Made by a program: the position numbers and the translations under genes. A model generated the notes under the pieces. The model was not told the DNA's origin. It saw nothing but the letters and a program-made list of their open reading frames with translations, and ran no database searches. A stretch of DNA of 21,296 bases, taken from IMG/VR virus record IMGVR_UViG_3300009604_000109, positions 1-21,296 of that record; one strand, given 5' to 3'. Each line of letters starts with the position of its first letter. Within the stretch, counting starts at the first letter, position 1. Source of the DNA: a virus. Below are positions 12,180-21,188 of this stretch, in pieces.

Positions 12180-12392
12180 TTATCCTCCAAATATATTTGT
12201 TTGTATAAGCCATAGTAATTGACTAAGCACTCCTACAAATACAACCCATAGTACTTTTTGTATTTGACATATCTTATAATCAAGATGTTTTAAATGATTA
12301 TTTTTTATATTGTTTATATCGTTTTTTATAACTTTTAATTCACCTTGAACTTCTATAATAGCCTCTCTATTTGTTCTTGTTATGCGTGTCAT
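12180..12392 (-). CDS. Coiled-coil protein with C-terminal membrane anchor (70 aa)
   Basis: The N-terminal half (residues 8-34) has heptad-like spacing (IIEVQGELKVIKNDINNIK), followed by a HLKHLDYKI segment and one C-terminal transmembrane helix (about 47-65, VLWVVFVGVLSQLLWLI). This layout, a short coiled coil then a membrane helix with almost nothing after it, resembles the XhlA-type phage lysis accessory proteins, though the match is loose. It starts 4 bases after the 1471-residue gene. The ribosome site is poor, so translation may be coupled to that gene. Confidence 0.65.
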   Translation of the reverse strand: MTRITRTNREAIIEVQGELKVIKNDINNIKNNHLKHLDYKICQIQKVLWVVFVGVLSQLLWLIQTNIFGG

Positions 12393-12396
12393 ATTA

Positions 12397-15300
12397 TTAT
12401 TTTGTTATTTTTCCTTCTGCAGTAATATACTTATTTTTAATTACATCTCTAATTGCTGCTATACTAGGATTATCTTTAAACGCTCCAGTTCTTTTGAATG
12501 TTCTCTCTAACAGGGTCGTATTCATCAATTCTACTCTATTTTCTACACGCTCCTCAAGTCTCTCTGCTGAAAACCCTAATCTAAAAGCTGCATCGTATAA
12601 ATGAGGTGGAATCATTTTATAATTCATTATTGTATAAGCTGCCTTCGTTACTATAGTGTCAATGTCAAATTTTAAATTTTTATTTAGTTGTGTAGTAACA
12701 TATATGAATCTTAATGCTTCTCGCTCTTCCAGAGATCGCATACTAAAAAATCTTGCAACCCAGTCATTACTTCCTCGTTTTATTGTTCCACGTTCTTTTC
12801 TACCTCTTTTAACGTCTCGTACAATTAATTTATCAACTTCATCTGGATTGGCAGTTCTTAATCCAAGATAATCCATAGATGTTCCTTTCATAAATCCAAA
12901 TCCATCAGATGTACCAATTTCAAAATCACTTAATGGTTTTTCTGCATAATATCTTTCTACAAAACCTTTCATAGAATTTGGAGATATATTTATCCAAAAT
13001 CTTTTCCAAGCGTCTTTTCTTATTCCTGAATTACCCATTGGGTCACCGATAGTGGCAGGAAGTAAATTCATAGTCGATAGAAGCAACCCATCTTTAAAAC
13101 TTTTAGGGTATAATCCGAACATTTCTAACGCAGGCATACTTGCCAAATCTCCTGGAGTTAAACCTGGAGAAGCTAAAGTTGTAGTTAAATCCATACCTAA
13201 TAGAGAGGAGGGTATACCATACTTTAATATTTCTGGTTGGTCACTTAAAGCAACAGTTTCTGAGTAATTAAGAATTCTTTCTTTTTTTCCTAATTTTTTA
13301 AAAAGCGGGTTTGTAACATTATCCATTATCCAATCGACTGATCCAGACAAAAATATTCCGTATAGTCCGCCAACCATTGTCATTTGAGTTAGAAAGGCAG
13401 CTAATGGAACATAATCTCCAGTCCTTTGACCAGTTTTAAAATAATCCCATAATTGAGATATATAATTATGTGCAAATGTTTTAAATAATCCTGCAGGTCT
13501 TCCAATAGTGCCCAAACCAGCTTCAGAATATATTCCTGGTCTTTCAATATAATTATACTCAACCATGTATTGATCTCCTAATGTATTAGCTATGTTCTTT
13601 GCACGTTCTGGAGTGTGCCCCGCACTTCTAAGAAATCTATAAAAAATTAATCCTGCTTGCATTCTAGAAAATTGTTCTACTCTTGCTGCCATTCTTTGGC
13701 CAACTATAGTTTCAGCTTTACCTGCATAATTTATAACTTTTATTTCTCCATCAGCCTCCATTTCTTTTTTTGCTTCACTATATCTTTTAAATCCATGTTT
13801 TTTGATGTACCCAGGTGCAAGTATGTGTGCAGGATGATGTCTTCCTTCAATTGCTTCTGTTACAAATTTAGATTCAACAAGACCATGTTCATAAAAGTAT
13901 TTCTGAGCAGATTGTGCCTCTTTATCTGCAAAAACCATATCTCTTAACGCTCTAACGTAAGAAACGGTTATATTGCCTTTATCTAATCCACCAACTTTAA
14001 GATCAACTAGTTTAGGCCAAAGCATATGATATGGTTGAATAAATTGAGCTATAGTAAATCTAGGATTAAAAAATAATAAAGCCCAGTGTAATGCTGCTTT
14101 ATTTAATGTTCCTAATATAGATCCTAATCCAGATTTCCCAATCCATTTAGCTCCAGCATTATTTGCTGCTTTTATCCAAGCATTTTCTTTAACTGTTCCT
14201 CCAGCATTTTCAAAATGTCTTTGTAAAAATTGAGCAGTATTGGGATAAAGATTTGGATCAGCAAGAATAACATTTGTTTTTGTCGAATTACGACTAGGAA
14301 GAGGAGTGTGCAACAATGTATGTAAATCTGTTTCTGCTTTTAAATTTTCTGATGCTCGTATTGCTCCTCCAACAAAAGTTTCCACTGCTCTTTGAAAATT
14401 AGCTAATCCCACATTACCTTTTTCTGTTCCCATATATCCTGCAGCAGTTCCTCTTTTTAAAAAATGTTTTTTTATCCCTGGTCTCTGCTCAATTTCAAAA
14501 TATTTGGTAAGAGTAGTTTTAAAGTCTTGCGGTAAGCTTTCATTTTTGTCTAATCTATTCAATTCTCTATAAAATGATGCAATATCTTTACTTTGAAATC
14601 GACTTGCTGCTAATGGTTCAGTTGGAAGTACTATTTTTGTTTCAATTTTTTCATTTTCAGCTGCATACTTAGATTGCAATTCCTTCTCTATTCTTTCTGC
14701 ATGTGCTCTATTGTTAGCGGCTCTAGTTTCTATTGCCTGAAGTTTAATTCCAGTACCATCTTTAGTAGGAACTCTTTTTGAAGCAAATATTCTAAACTCA
14801 CCTTCCCACATATGAGGGAAATAATTTGGATTTAATCGACCTGATAATGTTTTAGCGGATTTTTGGCCAACGGTTTCTTCTACAGCTTTTAAATATGATA
14901 ACATAGATTCTTTAATTCCACCATATACATCACGTACAATTGAAATTTCATATGGATCTAATTTCCAAATAGTTCTCAATTCGTGATCTGTAACTTCGTA
15001 TTTAAATTTATCTGTATTATTAATACGTTTATTATAAGGTTCATTATTTGCTTTAGCTTGATCATGTTTAAATTTATCTGCTTCAATAATTGCTCTACTT
15101 ACTTTTTCTCCTTTATTGGGATCTGTTTTCCAGTAAACCTCAAACTTTGTAATAGCTGATCCCTCATATGATTTTACAGGTACAGCTTCCAATATTCTTA
15201 ATTTTGGAGTAAATTTACCAGTTACCTCTGCTCGTAATCTAAATTGAGACTCTGTTTCTCCTGCTTTTTGACCTTCAAATCTTCCAGTGTTAGGATCTTT

Positions 15301-16812
15301 TTTAAACTTAGTATATCGTAAATTATATAGTATCTGTGATATTTTTTGAGTAGCCTCTATATTACTCCTTCTAATACGATCTGTACCCCATTTCACTATA
15401 GGGTTTTCTGCAGCAAATTTTGAAACAAAAGACCCTGGAGCAAACCATTGTGACATTTTACCTTTTAAGTTACCTTTTAAGTCAGGATATCTGGGAGCTA
15501 AGTTATCAGTAACAGCAGCAATTTTTACTTCGGTAGGTCTTCTTAAATCCATACCTTGTTGACGTATAGATACCTTATCATAATCATATGCTGCTTCTTG
15601 TCGTGCTCTTATCTCCACATCTAATTGTTTTATAATTTCTTGTAATCTAGTTACAGTAATATTTTCAGGTTCTATTAAATCTCTTGCAAAAATAGGCTCT
15701 TGCATTCTTTTAGCTGCTTCTACTTCTATTCGTTCACTAACCAGTTGAGCAGCTCTTGGATCTGTCAATAATCTATTTTGAGACCTTTCAATTTTTTTCT
15801 TTTGTACAGTAACTTTTTTATTATTCATTCTTTGTTTTGCTACTAAATCTAAAACTTCTTTTGCTTCAAAATGTTTATTTAACACATCTCTTAATGTTCG
15901 TTTTAATTCTATAGCTTCATCTGCCTGTTTCATGAAAATATTTCTTTCACTTAGTTCCTTTTCAGATAATTCTTTTCCTTTTTCAAGACCATAACGTGTT
16001 TGCTGTGGTTTGCGAGGAGCTGTTGGAATTAAACCAAACGTTCCCCATACAGCAGCAGCAGCTAATCGTTTATCAAGAGAAGCACCATGTACAGATTCTT
16101 GTGCATACCCAAGAGTAGCAAGAATTCCTGTTCTAAGAAGTAATTGTCTTTGTGACGCAAAAGAAATAGCTGATCCAAGAGCATAACCTTTTGTTGCAGC
16201 CCATAAAACATCACCTGCACTTCCTTTATCCCATTCTCTTAAAAATTCTGTTGCTGCTATTCCTGCAGGAACCTGTTGCGGTAATCCAAATAGTTTAGCT
16301 CCTCTAGTTACTGTAGATGCTGCTTTTACAGCAGGGATATATGAAATTAGTGTAAGAGGAGATGCAGCAGCCATTGCTATAAAATTATTCCAAAAACCTT
16401 CAGGATCTTCATATTTAGATAGTGCTTTTAAATTATGTTTTACCTTTTTTCTAAAATAACTTTCAACATTATCAAGAAGATCATCCTCTGTTGGAGCTTT
16501 TTTTCCAGAAATTTTGGCAACCCACTCTCTTAATCGTTCAACACCACCAGGAAGACTAGCAACTAATTCCCAAGCCGCTGCCTTTGATCCATACAACCCG
16601 TATTTAAAAGAACCTGCAACATCTACAGATTCATCTTTTTCTCTTACAGATTCTGTAAAACCAGGATTTAAAGATGGATCATAATCAGCTAAATTTTGTA
16701 ACCAGAGATTCATTCCTTGTTTTTTAACAAAATCTTTATCTTCAGTTAAATTTGTGTTATTAAGATTTCTAAGAGAATCTAAACTAATATCAGAAGTTTT
16801 AGGTAAATACAT
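12397..16812 (-). CDS. Very large internal virion / DNA-ejection protein (1471 aa)
   Basis: The largest gene in the window. Its size and place in the tail module (after a 576-residue protein and before lysis genes) correspond to T7 gp16, an internal core protein ejected to form a channel across the envelope. No diagnostic catalytic motif is visible, and I see no lytic transglycosylase signature at the N-terminus. Hydrophobic stretches at about 144-166, 202-221, 226-238 and 250-264, and again near 1134-1160, suit membrane insertion. The middle (about 290-430) is long, charged and helical, with many Lys/Glu/Arg. A C-terminal region with RFLRSAGHTPERAKNIANTL, FKTFAHNYISQLWDYF and LRFIYVTTQLN resembles the terminal parts of large polyvalent phage proteins. 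Ejection is inferred from context. The gene is 2 bases downstream of the 576-residue gene, with a weak ribosome site. Confidence 0.7.
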   Translation of the reverse strand: MYLPKTSDISLDSLRNLNNTNLTEDKDFVKKQGMNLWLQNLADYDPSLNPGFTESVREKDESVDVAGSFKYGLYGSKAAAWELVASLPGGVERLREWVAKISGKKAPTEDDLLDNVESYFRKKVKHNLKALSKYEDPEGFWNNFIAMAAASPLTLISYIPAVKAASTVTRGAKLFGLPQQVPAGIAATEFLREWDKGSAGDVLWAATKGYALGSAISFASQRQLLLRTGILATLGYAQESVHGASLDKRLAAAAVWGTFGLIPTAPRKPQQTRYGLEKGKELSEKELSERNIFMKQADEAIELKRTLRDVLNKHFEAKEVLDLVAKQRMNNKKVTVQKKKIERSQNRLLTDPRAAQLVSERIEVEAAKRMQEPIFARDLIEPENITVTRLQEIIKQLDVEIRARQEAAYDYDKVSIRQQGMDLRRPTEVKIAAVTDNLAPRYPDLKGNLKGKMSQWFAPGSFVSKFAAENPIVKWGTDRIRRSNIEATQKISQILYNLRYTKFKKDPNTGRFEGQKAGETESQFRLRAEVTGKFTPKLRILEAVPVKSYEGSAITKFEVYWKTDPNKGEKVSRAIIEADKFKHDQAKANNEPYNKRINNTDKFKYEVTDHELRTIWKLDPYEISIVRDVYGGIKESMLSYLKAVEETVGQKSAKTLSGRLNPNYFPHMWEGEFRIFASKRVPTKDGTGIKLQAIETRAANNRAHAERIEKELQSKYAAENEKIETKIVLPTEPLAASRFQSKDIASFYRELNRLDKNESLPQDFKTTLTKYFEIEQRPGIKKHFLKRGTAAGYMGTEKGNVGLANFQRAVETFVGGAIRASENLKAETDLHTLLHTPLPSRNSTKTNVILADPNLYPNTAQFLQRHFENAGGTVKENAWIKAANNAGAKWIGKSGLGSILGTLNKAALHWALLFFNPRFTIAQFIQPYHMLWPKLVDLKVGGLDKGNITVSYVRALRDMVFADKEAQSAQKYFYEHGLVESKFVTEAIEGRHHPAHILAPGYIKKHGFKRYSEAKKEMEADGEIKVINYAGKAETIVGQRMAARVEQFSRMQAGLIFYRFLRSAGHTPERAKNIANTLGDQYMVEYNYIERPGIYSEAGLGTIGRPAGLFKTFAHNYISQLWDYFKTGQRTGDYVPLAAFLTQMTMVGGLYGIFLSGSVDWIMDNVTNPLFKKLGKKERILNYSETVALSDQPEILKYGIPSSLLGMDLTTTLASPGLTPGDLASMPALEMFGLYPKSFKDGLLLSTMNLLPATIGDPMGNSGIRKDAWKRFWINISPNSMKGFVERYYAEKPLSDFEIGTSDGFGFMKGTSMDYLGLRTANPDEVDKLIVRDVKRGRKERGTIKRGSNDWVARFFSMRSLEEREALRFIYVTTQLNKNLKFDIDTIVTKAAYTIMNYKMIPPHLYDAAFRLGFSAERLEERVENRVELMNTTLLERTFKRTGAFKDNPSIAAIRDVIKNKYITAEGKITK
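15459..15482. repeat. 12-base tandem duplication inside the 1471-residue gene
   Basis: TACCTTTTAAGT occurs twice head to tail (15459-15470, 15471-15482). In the minus-strand protein it gives the short DLKGNLKG repeat near residues 444-451. It is probably a small slippage event that kept the reading frame. Confidence 0.7.
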
Positions 16813-16814
16813 TA

Positions 16815-18545
16815 CTATGCACCAGTAAATTCTTGTTGAATTGGATAAGGGCTGACATATTTATTTTCTCTATATCTTATTATGCCTATCTCTCCTTCAG
16901 GATTTCGAACTTCTCCTAATGAAAGGTTATCTACTTTGGAGTTTAAATACGTAGGATTTAAATAAATTAATTCTCTTCCTCCATACTGTTTTGCCTCTTC
17001 AGAATTTCTATGTAACCCTGCAATGCTAAGATGAATCTTTGCAATTTCCATTAATTCCCTTTTTAAATTAGAAGATTCATTTATTGCTCTTCTACTATAT
17101 GTTCCAGCATCAGGGTCAATAGAGTTATTGTTGCTATCTCTTATTTCTTGAATAATACCATTTTCATCTACTAAAGACCACACGGCTTTTCCATCACTAT
17201 TAACAAATCGTAGTAATCTGTGTACTCTAGCAGGTTGACTTAATATTATGGAGCCATCGGCTAAAGAAAAATCTTCTAATTTTTTTGTAAAAATTAATGG
17301 TTCATTACCACCCTCTAAAATAGAATTTGCTCCATTTGTATTATAAGCTTCTATTATAGGTTTTACTACTTTATCTTGTATTTCCGTATCTTCTTTATAA
17401 TTTATAGGAGATAAATCATCACTATCAATTGCAGTATTAATTCCTTCTGTTATTTTCTTAGTTACTTCTGGAACGGTCTCAACTTTACCAGCAATATCTG
17501 CATAGGTTGCCTCAAATATTAACATATGCTGATCAGCTATAGTTCGTAGCATACCAGAAATGCTATCCATTGCTGCCTGTTTATCTCTTTTTGCTTTTTC
17601 TAATGCATATCCTCCTACTATTTCAGCTTCTGCTATATCTTTATCTGCAGCAAGTAGATTACTCATTACTGTTTGTCCTTCTGGAGAAGATATAAATGCA
17701 TTTATAGTAGCTGCATCTCCACCAAAAGCATTTCGTATAGCTATTTCATCAAAAGCATAAGGTGTACCTACAAGATCAGCCTTCATTCTATCTACTATAA
17801 GAGTGGGATGTTGCCCTGCAGTTTCAGGATTTGATACGACATCATCATATAACATTTGAAGTCTTACAAGTTCATCAGCACCCTTTTCTGTAGCGTCAAG
17901 ACTTTTAGGCTTAAATGCATAAAAATTTTTCCAATTAATCTTAATTTCTCCTTCAGGAAATTGAGTTATATCAGGTATTCCAGGTTGTGAATATCCTGTT
18001 GCTTGTTCTCCAGTTTTATATGCTTCAGTTTTGTCAAGTACTTGATTTTCAAAAGTCAGTGGTCCTAAAGTTGCAGAGTTCTTTTTTTCTTGTTCTAAAA
18101 CTTTTCTTTTATGTTCACGTATATCTTCTATTGATGCATATGTTTCTCCAGGAGAAATACTTTGCCTTTGAAGCATTTCAAATACTTGATTTAAACCCTC
18201 TGTAATGTTCGCAACTCCATTCAAATAATTTCCCTCATAAAGTTTTGATAAAATTGGATTAACTACATTATTAAATTGTATTATGTTAGGAGATCCGTCT
18301 GCTTCCGTTTCAATTCCATAGTAATCTCGAAAGCTATTATCCTCTTTAAGCCTTGTTTTTATAGTTTGAAGTAATTCCCATTGCTTTCTATCATTTTGAA
18401 CACTTAAAGATGTATCTTTAGCTGCGTCATTTGCTAATGTTTCTATAGTTTGCCCATCTAGATCTGGGTCAGAATTTCTAAGTGCCCAACTTTGTTTTGC
18501 AAAATTTCCAAGTGCTAGTACATGGTCATCTGATAATCTGGCCAT
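16815..18545 (-). CDS. Probable internal virion protein (T7 gp15-like position, 576 aa)
   Basis: A long, mostly helical, soluble protein with no catalytic motif I recognise. Features: a helical N-terminus (residues 1-110), a charged heptad-like segment EDIREHKRKVLEQEKKN (about 143-159), a Pro/Gly-rich break (about 186-198, GYSQPGIPDITQFPEG), an Ala-rich helix bundle (about 290-345) and a beta-rich section with LLRFVNSDGKAVWSLVDENG (about 441-460). It ends with a polar tail. Lying directly before the 1471-residue gene, it is in the place of T7 gp15, the partner of gp16 in the DNA-ejection machinery, hence the call. AAGGAGG lies upstream of the ATG. It and the preceding and following genes are spaced only 2 bases apart. 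Confidence 0.55.
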   Translation of the reverse strand: MARLSDDHVLALGNFAKQSWALRNSDPDLDGQTIETLANDAAKDTSLSVQNDRKQWELLQTIKTRLKEDNSFRDYYGIETEADGSPNIIQFNNVVNPILSKLYEGNYLNGVANITEGLNQVFEMLQRQSISPGETYASIEDIREHKRKVLEQEKKNSATLGPLTFENQVLDKTEAYKTGEQATGYSQPGIPDITQFPEGEIKINWKNFYAFKPKSLDATEKGADELVRLQMLYDDVVSNPETAGQHPTLIVDRMKADLVGTPYAFDEIAIRNAFGGDAATINAFISSPEGQTVMSNLLAADKDIAEAEIVGGYALEKAKRDKQAAMDSISGMLRTIADQHMLIFEATYADIAGKVETVPEVTKKITEGINTAIDSDDLSPINYKEDTEIQDKVVKPIIEAYNTNGANSILEGGNEPLIFTKKLEDFSLADGSIILSQPARVHRLLRFVNSDGKAVWSLVDENGIIQEIRDSNNNSIDPDAGTYSRRAINESSNLKRELMEIAKIHLSIAGLHRNSEEAKQYGGRELIYLNPTYLNSKVDNLSLGEVRNPEGEIGIIRYRENKYVSPYPIQQEFTGA

Positions 18546-18547
18546 TT

Positions 18548-19129
18548 TTACATTACCTCCTTATCACGTTTATTAGGAGACATTAATCCTCCTACATCTG
18601 TTTTTTGAATTTGCTCTCCAACTTTTTCTCCTACTTTTTTAGCTCTGTCCATAGAACTTTTAATTTTCACTGCCTTTGAAGAAAACTCTAAATCTTTTTC
18701 ATCCTTTAATCCAATACGTATTTTTTTTATTTTTAATTTTTTTGCAAGAACTAGTAACTGTTGAGCGACTATAGGAGCAACTAAATGGGCAACATCTACA
18801 CTCCACATTCCCTCAATAAAACCAGTAAATACAATTACACGTGTTAAAGCTTCTATTGGAACTTCCATATCTAAAAGAGCATGAATACGCTTTAATTTAT
18901 TAGAATCAAAAAATTGTCGCCACACATATTCTGCTGCTTCATCTACAGTAGAAATACGTGGAGGACGTTCCCAAGGAGAATTACCTGGAGTATCTGCCAA
19001 TGATTCTCCTGGAATTGGAGTATCAAATCTGTTATATGGAGATTCCTCTACACTTCCTAATTCACCTGTTTCATTTGAAATTGGTTGTTCTGGTTTTTTA
19101 TTTAAAAATTCTTGAAAATTGTAAGCCAT
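18548..19129 (-). CDS. Virion-type protein with PWERPP motif, unknown function (193 aa)
   Basis: It has a disordered, Pro/Ser/Glu-rich N-terminus (residues 1-50) followed by SPWERPPRISTVDEAAEYVW (51-70), FFDSNKLKRI (73-82), and DMEVPIEALTRVIVFTGFIEGMW (87-109). A hydrophobic helix follows at about 112-131 (VDVAHLVAPIVAQQLLVLAKK), and the C-terminus is Lys-rich with QKTDVGGLM near the end. From memory, the 'PWERPP...AAEYVW..FF' block recurs in tail-region proteins of marine T4-like and T7-like phages, where it lacks a known function. The hydrophobic region may be buried or membrane-associated. AGGAG precedes the ATG at 19129. Confidence 0.6.
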   Translation of the reverse strand: MAYNFQEFLNKKPEQPISNETGELGSVEESPYNRFDTPIPGESLADTPGNSPWERPPRISTVDEAAEYVWRQFFDSNKLKRIHALLDMEVPIEALTRVIVFTGFIEGMWSVDVAHLVAPIVAQQLLVLAKKLKIKKIRIGLKDEKDLEFSSKAVKIKSSMDRAKKVGEKVGEQIQKTDVGGLMSPNKRDKEVM

Positions 19130-19143
19130 TTATTAATCTCCTA

Positions 19144-19560
19144 TTATGTTATTGTGGATTTTACACTGGGCATTTTATAGGATTTTCCATCAATTTTTCT
19201 TAAGTAATTTTCCCAGGCGTATTCTAAATGACTTAACCTACTAGACTCTTCAGTTTCAATACTTCCAAATCTTGCTGCTCGTGCCTGTCTAGGAGACATT
19301 AATGAGGAAGTGAATCCTCCACCATAATGTGGTTTCTCAACATCTTTCAATGCTTCAGGAAGTCTAAGTGATTGTAAATAAGTTGGTTTACCTTCCCTTA
19401 ATCGTCTATCTTGTTGCGTAATACGATCTATTCCTTCTCTTGTTGCAGCCTCTCCAAGTTTTTTTATTCCAGTCTTTGCGAATTTTGTAATACTTTCTCC
19501 TATATCTGATCCTGCAAATTCTCTAACTTTAGTTCCTATACCTGCCCAAAAATCATTCAT
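19144..19560 (-). CDS. Small basic virion-module protein, unknown function (138 aa)
   Basis: Unrecognised. The first 50 residues look like an amphipathic helix with many Gly/Lys/Ile (IGTKVREF...ITKFAKTGIKKLGEAA). The middle is basic with RRLREGKP and SLMSPRQARAARFG (about 86-99). The end includes LEYAWENYLRK. No cysteine cluster or membrane helix is visible. GTAGGAG upstream supports the ATG at 19560, 16 bases after the 456-residue gene. Its place among the tail and internal-protein genes suggests a minor structural or scaffold role. SLMSPRQARA could be a maturation site, but that is speculation. Confidence 0.6.
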   Translation of the reverse strand: MNDFWAGIGTKVREFAGSDIGESITKFAKTGIKKLGEAATREGIDRITQQDRRLREGKPTYLQSLRLPEALKDVEKPHYGGGFTSSLMSPRQARAARFGSIETEESSRLSHLEYAWENYLRKIDGKSYKMPSVKSTIT

Positions 19561-19576
19561 AATATTATTCTCCTAC

Positions 19577-20947
19577 TTAAGTTGATGTTCCAAAAATTCC
19601 TAATGCAAGATCACCTAGTAACTCATACATTTTAAAACGTTTTGTTTCGTCCTGCAAATCAAGTGCAGTTGTTCGTTCTAAAGCTGAAAGAGCAACATTA
19701 TGTGCTCGTGTTAATGCATTTTGTGATGAAGTGTTAACCCATGATGCTTCATCTCTCCACTGTTGCCATAAATTTGATAATGAGTAATTAGATAGATTCA
19801 ATCTATTTTGAGCATTTATTTGATTAGAAGCATTTGTTGTAGCTGTATTTGCAGTATTAATTTCTCTTCTCCATACCACATTAGATTGATCTATAATTCT
19901 TTGATTTTCTGCATTAAATCTATCTCGTAAATCTCCCATAGTTGCATTATATTGATTTAATGTAGCTTGTCGTTCTGCATTTGCTTTATCTACCTCTACA
20001 GCATTGCCAGCATTTAATGCTGTAAGTTTATTATCTTCAGATGCAGTAAATTGTTTCATTGCATCTAATCTATTAGCATTCGTTAAATTTATTTCTTTAG
20101 CTATATTTGAAAAAAATTGATCTGTTTGACCTTGATTTTGTGCATTAAATTGTAATGATGCATTTGTTGCTGCTTGATCAGATAATAAGAAAGCATGTCT
20201 AGTATGCAAATTTTCTACTGATGATTGTTGATTATTGGATAAATTTGCCATATCCATTTGTAAATAATTTCTAGCATTTTCAATTGTAGCTTGCTGTCTA
20301 TTATTTAAATTTTGAAATATCATCTGTTTGTATGTATCAGCATCTGCTTTAGCAATTGGAATAGCAGAGTTCATAATACCTTCAGATAATGCTTCAGCCA
20401 TCATACTACTTGCACCCATACCTCTAGCCTGCATAGCTGCACGAGTTGCCTCTGCTGCACCTCTAGCCCATACAGGTAATGCAGTTCCTTGTTGAGTAGC
20501 TGTAGTTACTTCTTGTTGTAATGCTTCAAGTTGTCCTTTTACGGTAGCTTCAGATGTAACAGCACCTGTTTGAGCAACTGCTGGTGCGGTTACTGTGCCT
20601 TGAGCAGCAGTCATTGTAGGTACTGCTCCTCCAACTTGTGCTCCTGTATATGCTGGAGCAGTCGGAGTAGTAGGAACTGATACGGCAGTTGTTGGTGTAG
20701 GTGCTGTTGCTGTAGCTACAGGAACTGTTGGAACTGTTGGAGTTGCAGCTGTTACTGCACCAGTAACTCCAGGAGTTGCCATTAGTTCACCTGTTTGAAC
20801 TTGTTGAGGAGTAGGAGTTATAGTAGTTCCTACAGGTAAACTGGGTTGATTTAATAATGATTCTATTAAATTAACAGCAGCTTTAGAACCTGTTTGTCCA
20901 CTTTGCGTTGGTGCTACAGCACCTGCAGGTAATGTTCCATTTGCCAT
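19577..20947 (-). CDS. Ala/Thr/Asn/Gln-rich virion protein (T7 gp14-like position, 456 aa)
   Basis: It shows a three-part layout. Residues about 42-136 are low-complexity Thr/Ala/Val/Pro, like a flexible linker. Residues 158-215 contain WARGAAEATRAAMQARGMGASSM and AIPIAKADADTYKQM, a Gly/Met/Ala-rich block. Residues about 215-430 are a long Asn/Gln/Ala-rich helical array with recurring QFNAQNQ, RFNAENQ and QINAQNR units, suggesting a repetitive coiled-coil fibre or shell. The C-terminus ends in a hydrophobic LLGDLALGIFG. I recall this kind of protein in marine podovirus and myovirus tail regions without a firm role. As the first large protein before the gp15/gp16-position pair, it may be the smaller internal core protein. 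AAGGA lies upstream of the ATG. Confidence 0.6.
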   Translation of the reverse strand: MANGTLPAGAVAPTQSGQTGSKAAVNLIESLLNQPSLPVGTTITPTPQQVQTGELMATPGVTGAVTAATPTVPTVPVATATAPTPTTAVSVPTTPTAPAYTGAQVGGAVPTMTAAQGTVTAPAVAQTGAVTSEATVKGQLEALQQEVTTATQQGTALPVWARGAAEATRAAMQARGMGASSMMAEALSEGIMNSAIPIAKADADTYKQMIFQNLNNRQQATIENARNYLQMDMANLSNNQQSSVENLHTRHAFLLSDQAATNASLQFNAQNQGQTDQFFSNIAKEINLTNANRLDAMKQFTASEDNKLTALNAGNAVEVDKANAERQATLNQYNATMGDLRDRFNAENQRIIDQSNVVWRREINTANTATTNASNQINAQNRLNLSNYSLSNLWQQWRDEASWVNTSSQNALTRAHNVALSALERTTALDLQDETKRFKMYELLGDLALGIFGTST

Positions 20948-20949
20948 AA

Positions 20950-21093
20950 TTAATTTCCTTGTTTATTATATTTTTTAAAATTTTCTCGTCTATGCTTATT
21001 CATCATAGCTAGACTTGGATTTCTTCCAATACTTGTTTTTTTAAATACTGGAATATGTATCTGTGTTGCAAAAAGACTTTTTCGTTTAACCAT
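20950..21093 (-). CDS. Small basic protein, unknown function (47 aa)
   Basis: A very basic miniprotein: KRK near residue 3, KK at 18-19, and HRRENFKKYNK at 34-44. There are no cysteines and no membrane helix. Its ATG at 21093 overlaps the stop of the 31-residue gene by one base (TAATG) and has GGAAATAGGA upstream. It ends two bases before the next gene, and its last codons carry that gene's AAGGA. The tight fit argues that it is real. The high positive charge suggests nucleic-acid or capsid-interior contact, which is an inference from composition. Confidence 0.6.
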   Translation of the reverse strand: MVKRKSLFATQIHIPVFKKTSIGRNPSLAMMNKHRRENFKKYNKQGN

Positions 21094-21188
21094 TATTTCC
21101 TATTTCCTTTATTCCATCGTTTATTCCAAGCCCAATTGCTCATTTTTCCACAATAAACTTCTAATAAACCTAATATAAAATCTTTCAT
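21093..21188 (-). CDS. Very small protein, unknown function (31 aa)
   Basis: MKDFILGLLEVYCGKM followed by a Trp/Asn/Lys/Arg-rich half (NWAWNKRWNKGNRK). It is flanked by TAATG overlaps on both sides (stop of the tail-fibre-like gene at 21188-21190 and ATG of the 47-residue gene at 21093), a good sign of coupled translation. The N-terminal helix is hydrophobic and the rest strongly basic with three Trp, an amphipathic, membrane-touching composition. No family is recognised. Confidence 0.55.
   Translation of the reverse strand: MKDFILGLLEVYCGKMSNWAWNKRWNKGNRK

Noticed and set aside
15459-15482. 12-base tandem repeat as a regulatory site
   Set aside because: It keeps the reading frame and simply duplicates four residues in a large coding gene, so slippage is a sufficient explanation.
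12397-16812. Several plus-strand reading frames (for example 13657-13947 and 13052-13267)
   Set aside because: They are antisense shadows of the 1471-residue gene, without ribosome sites or plausible protein composition.
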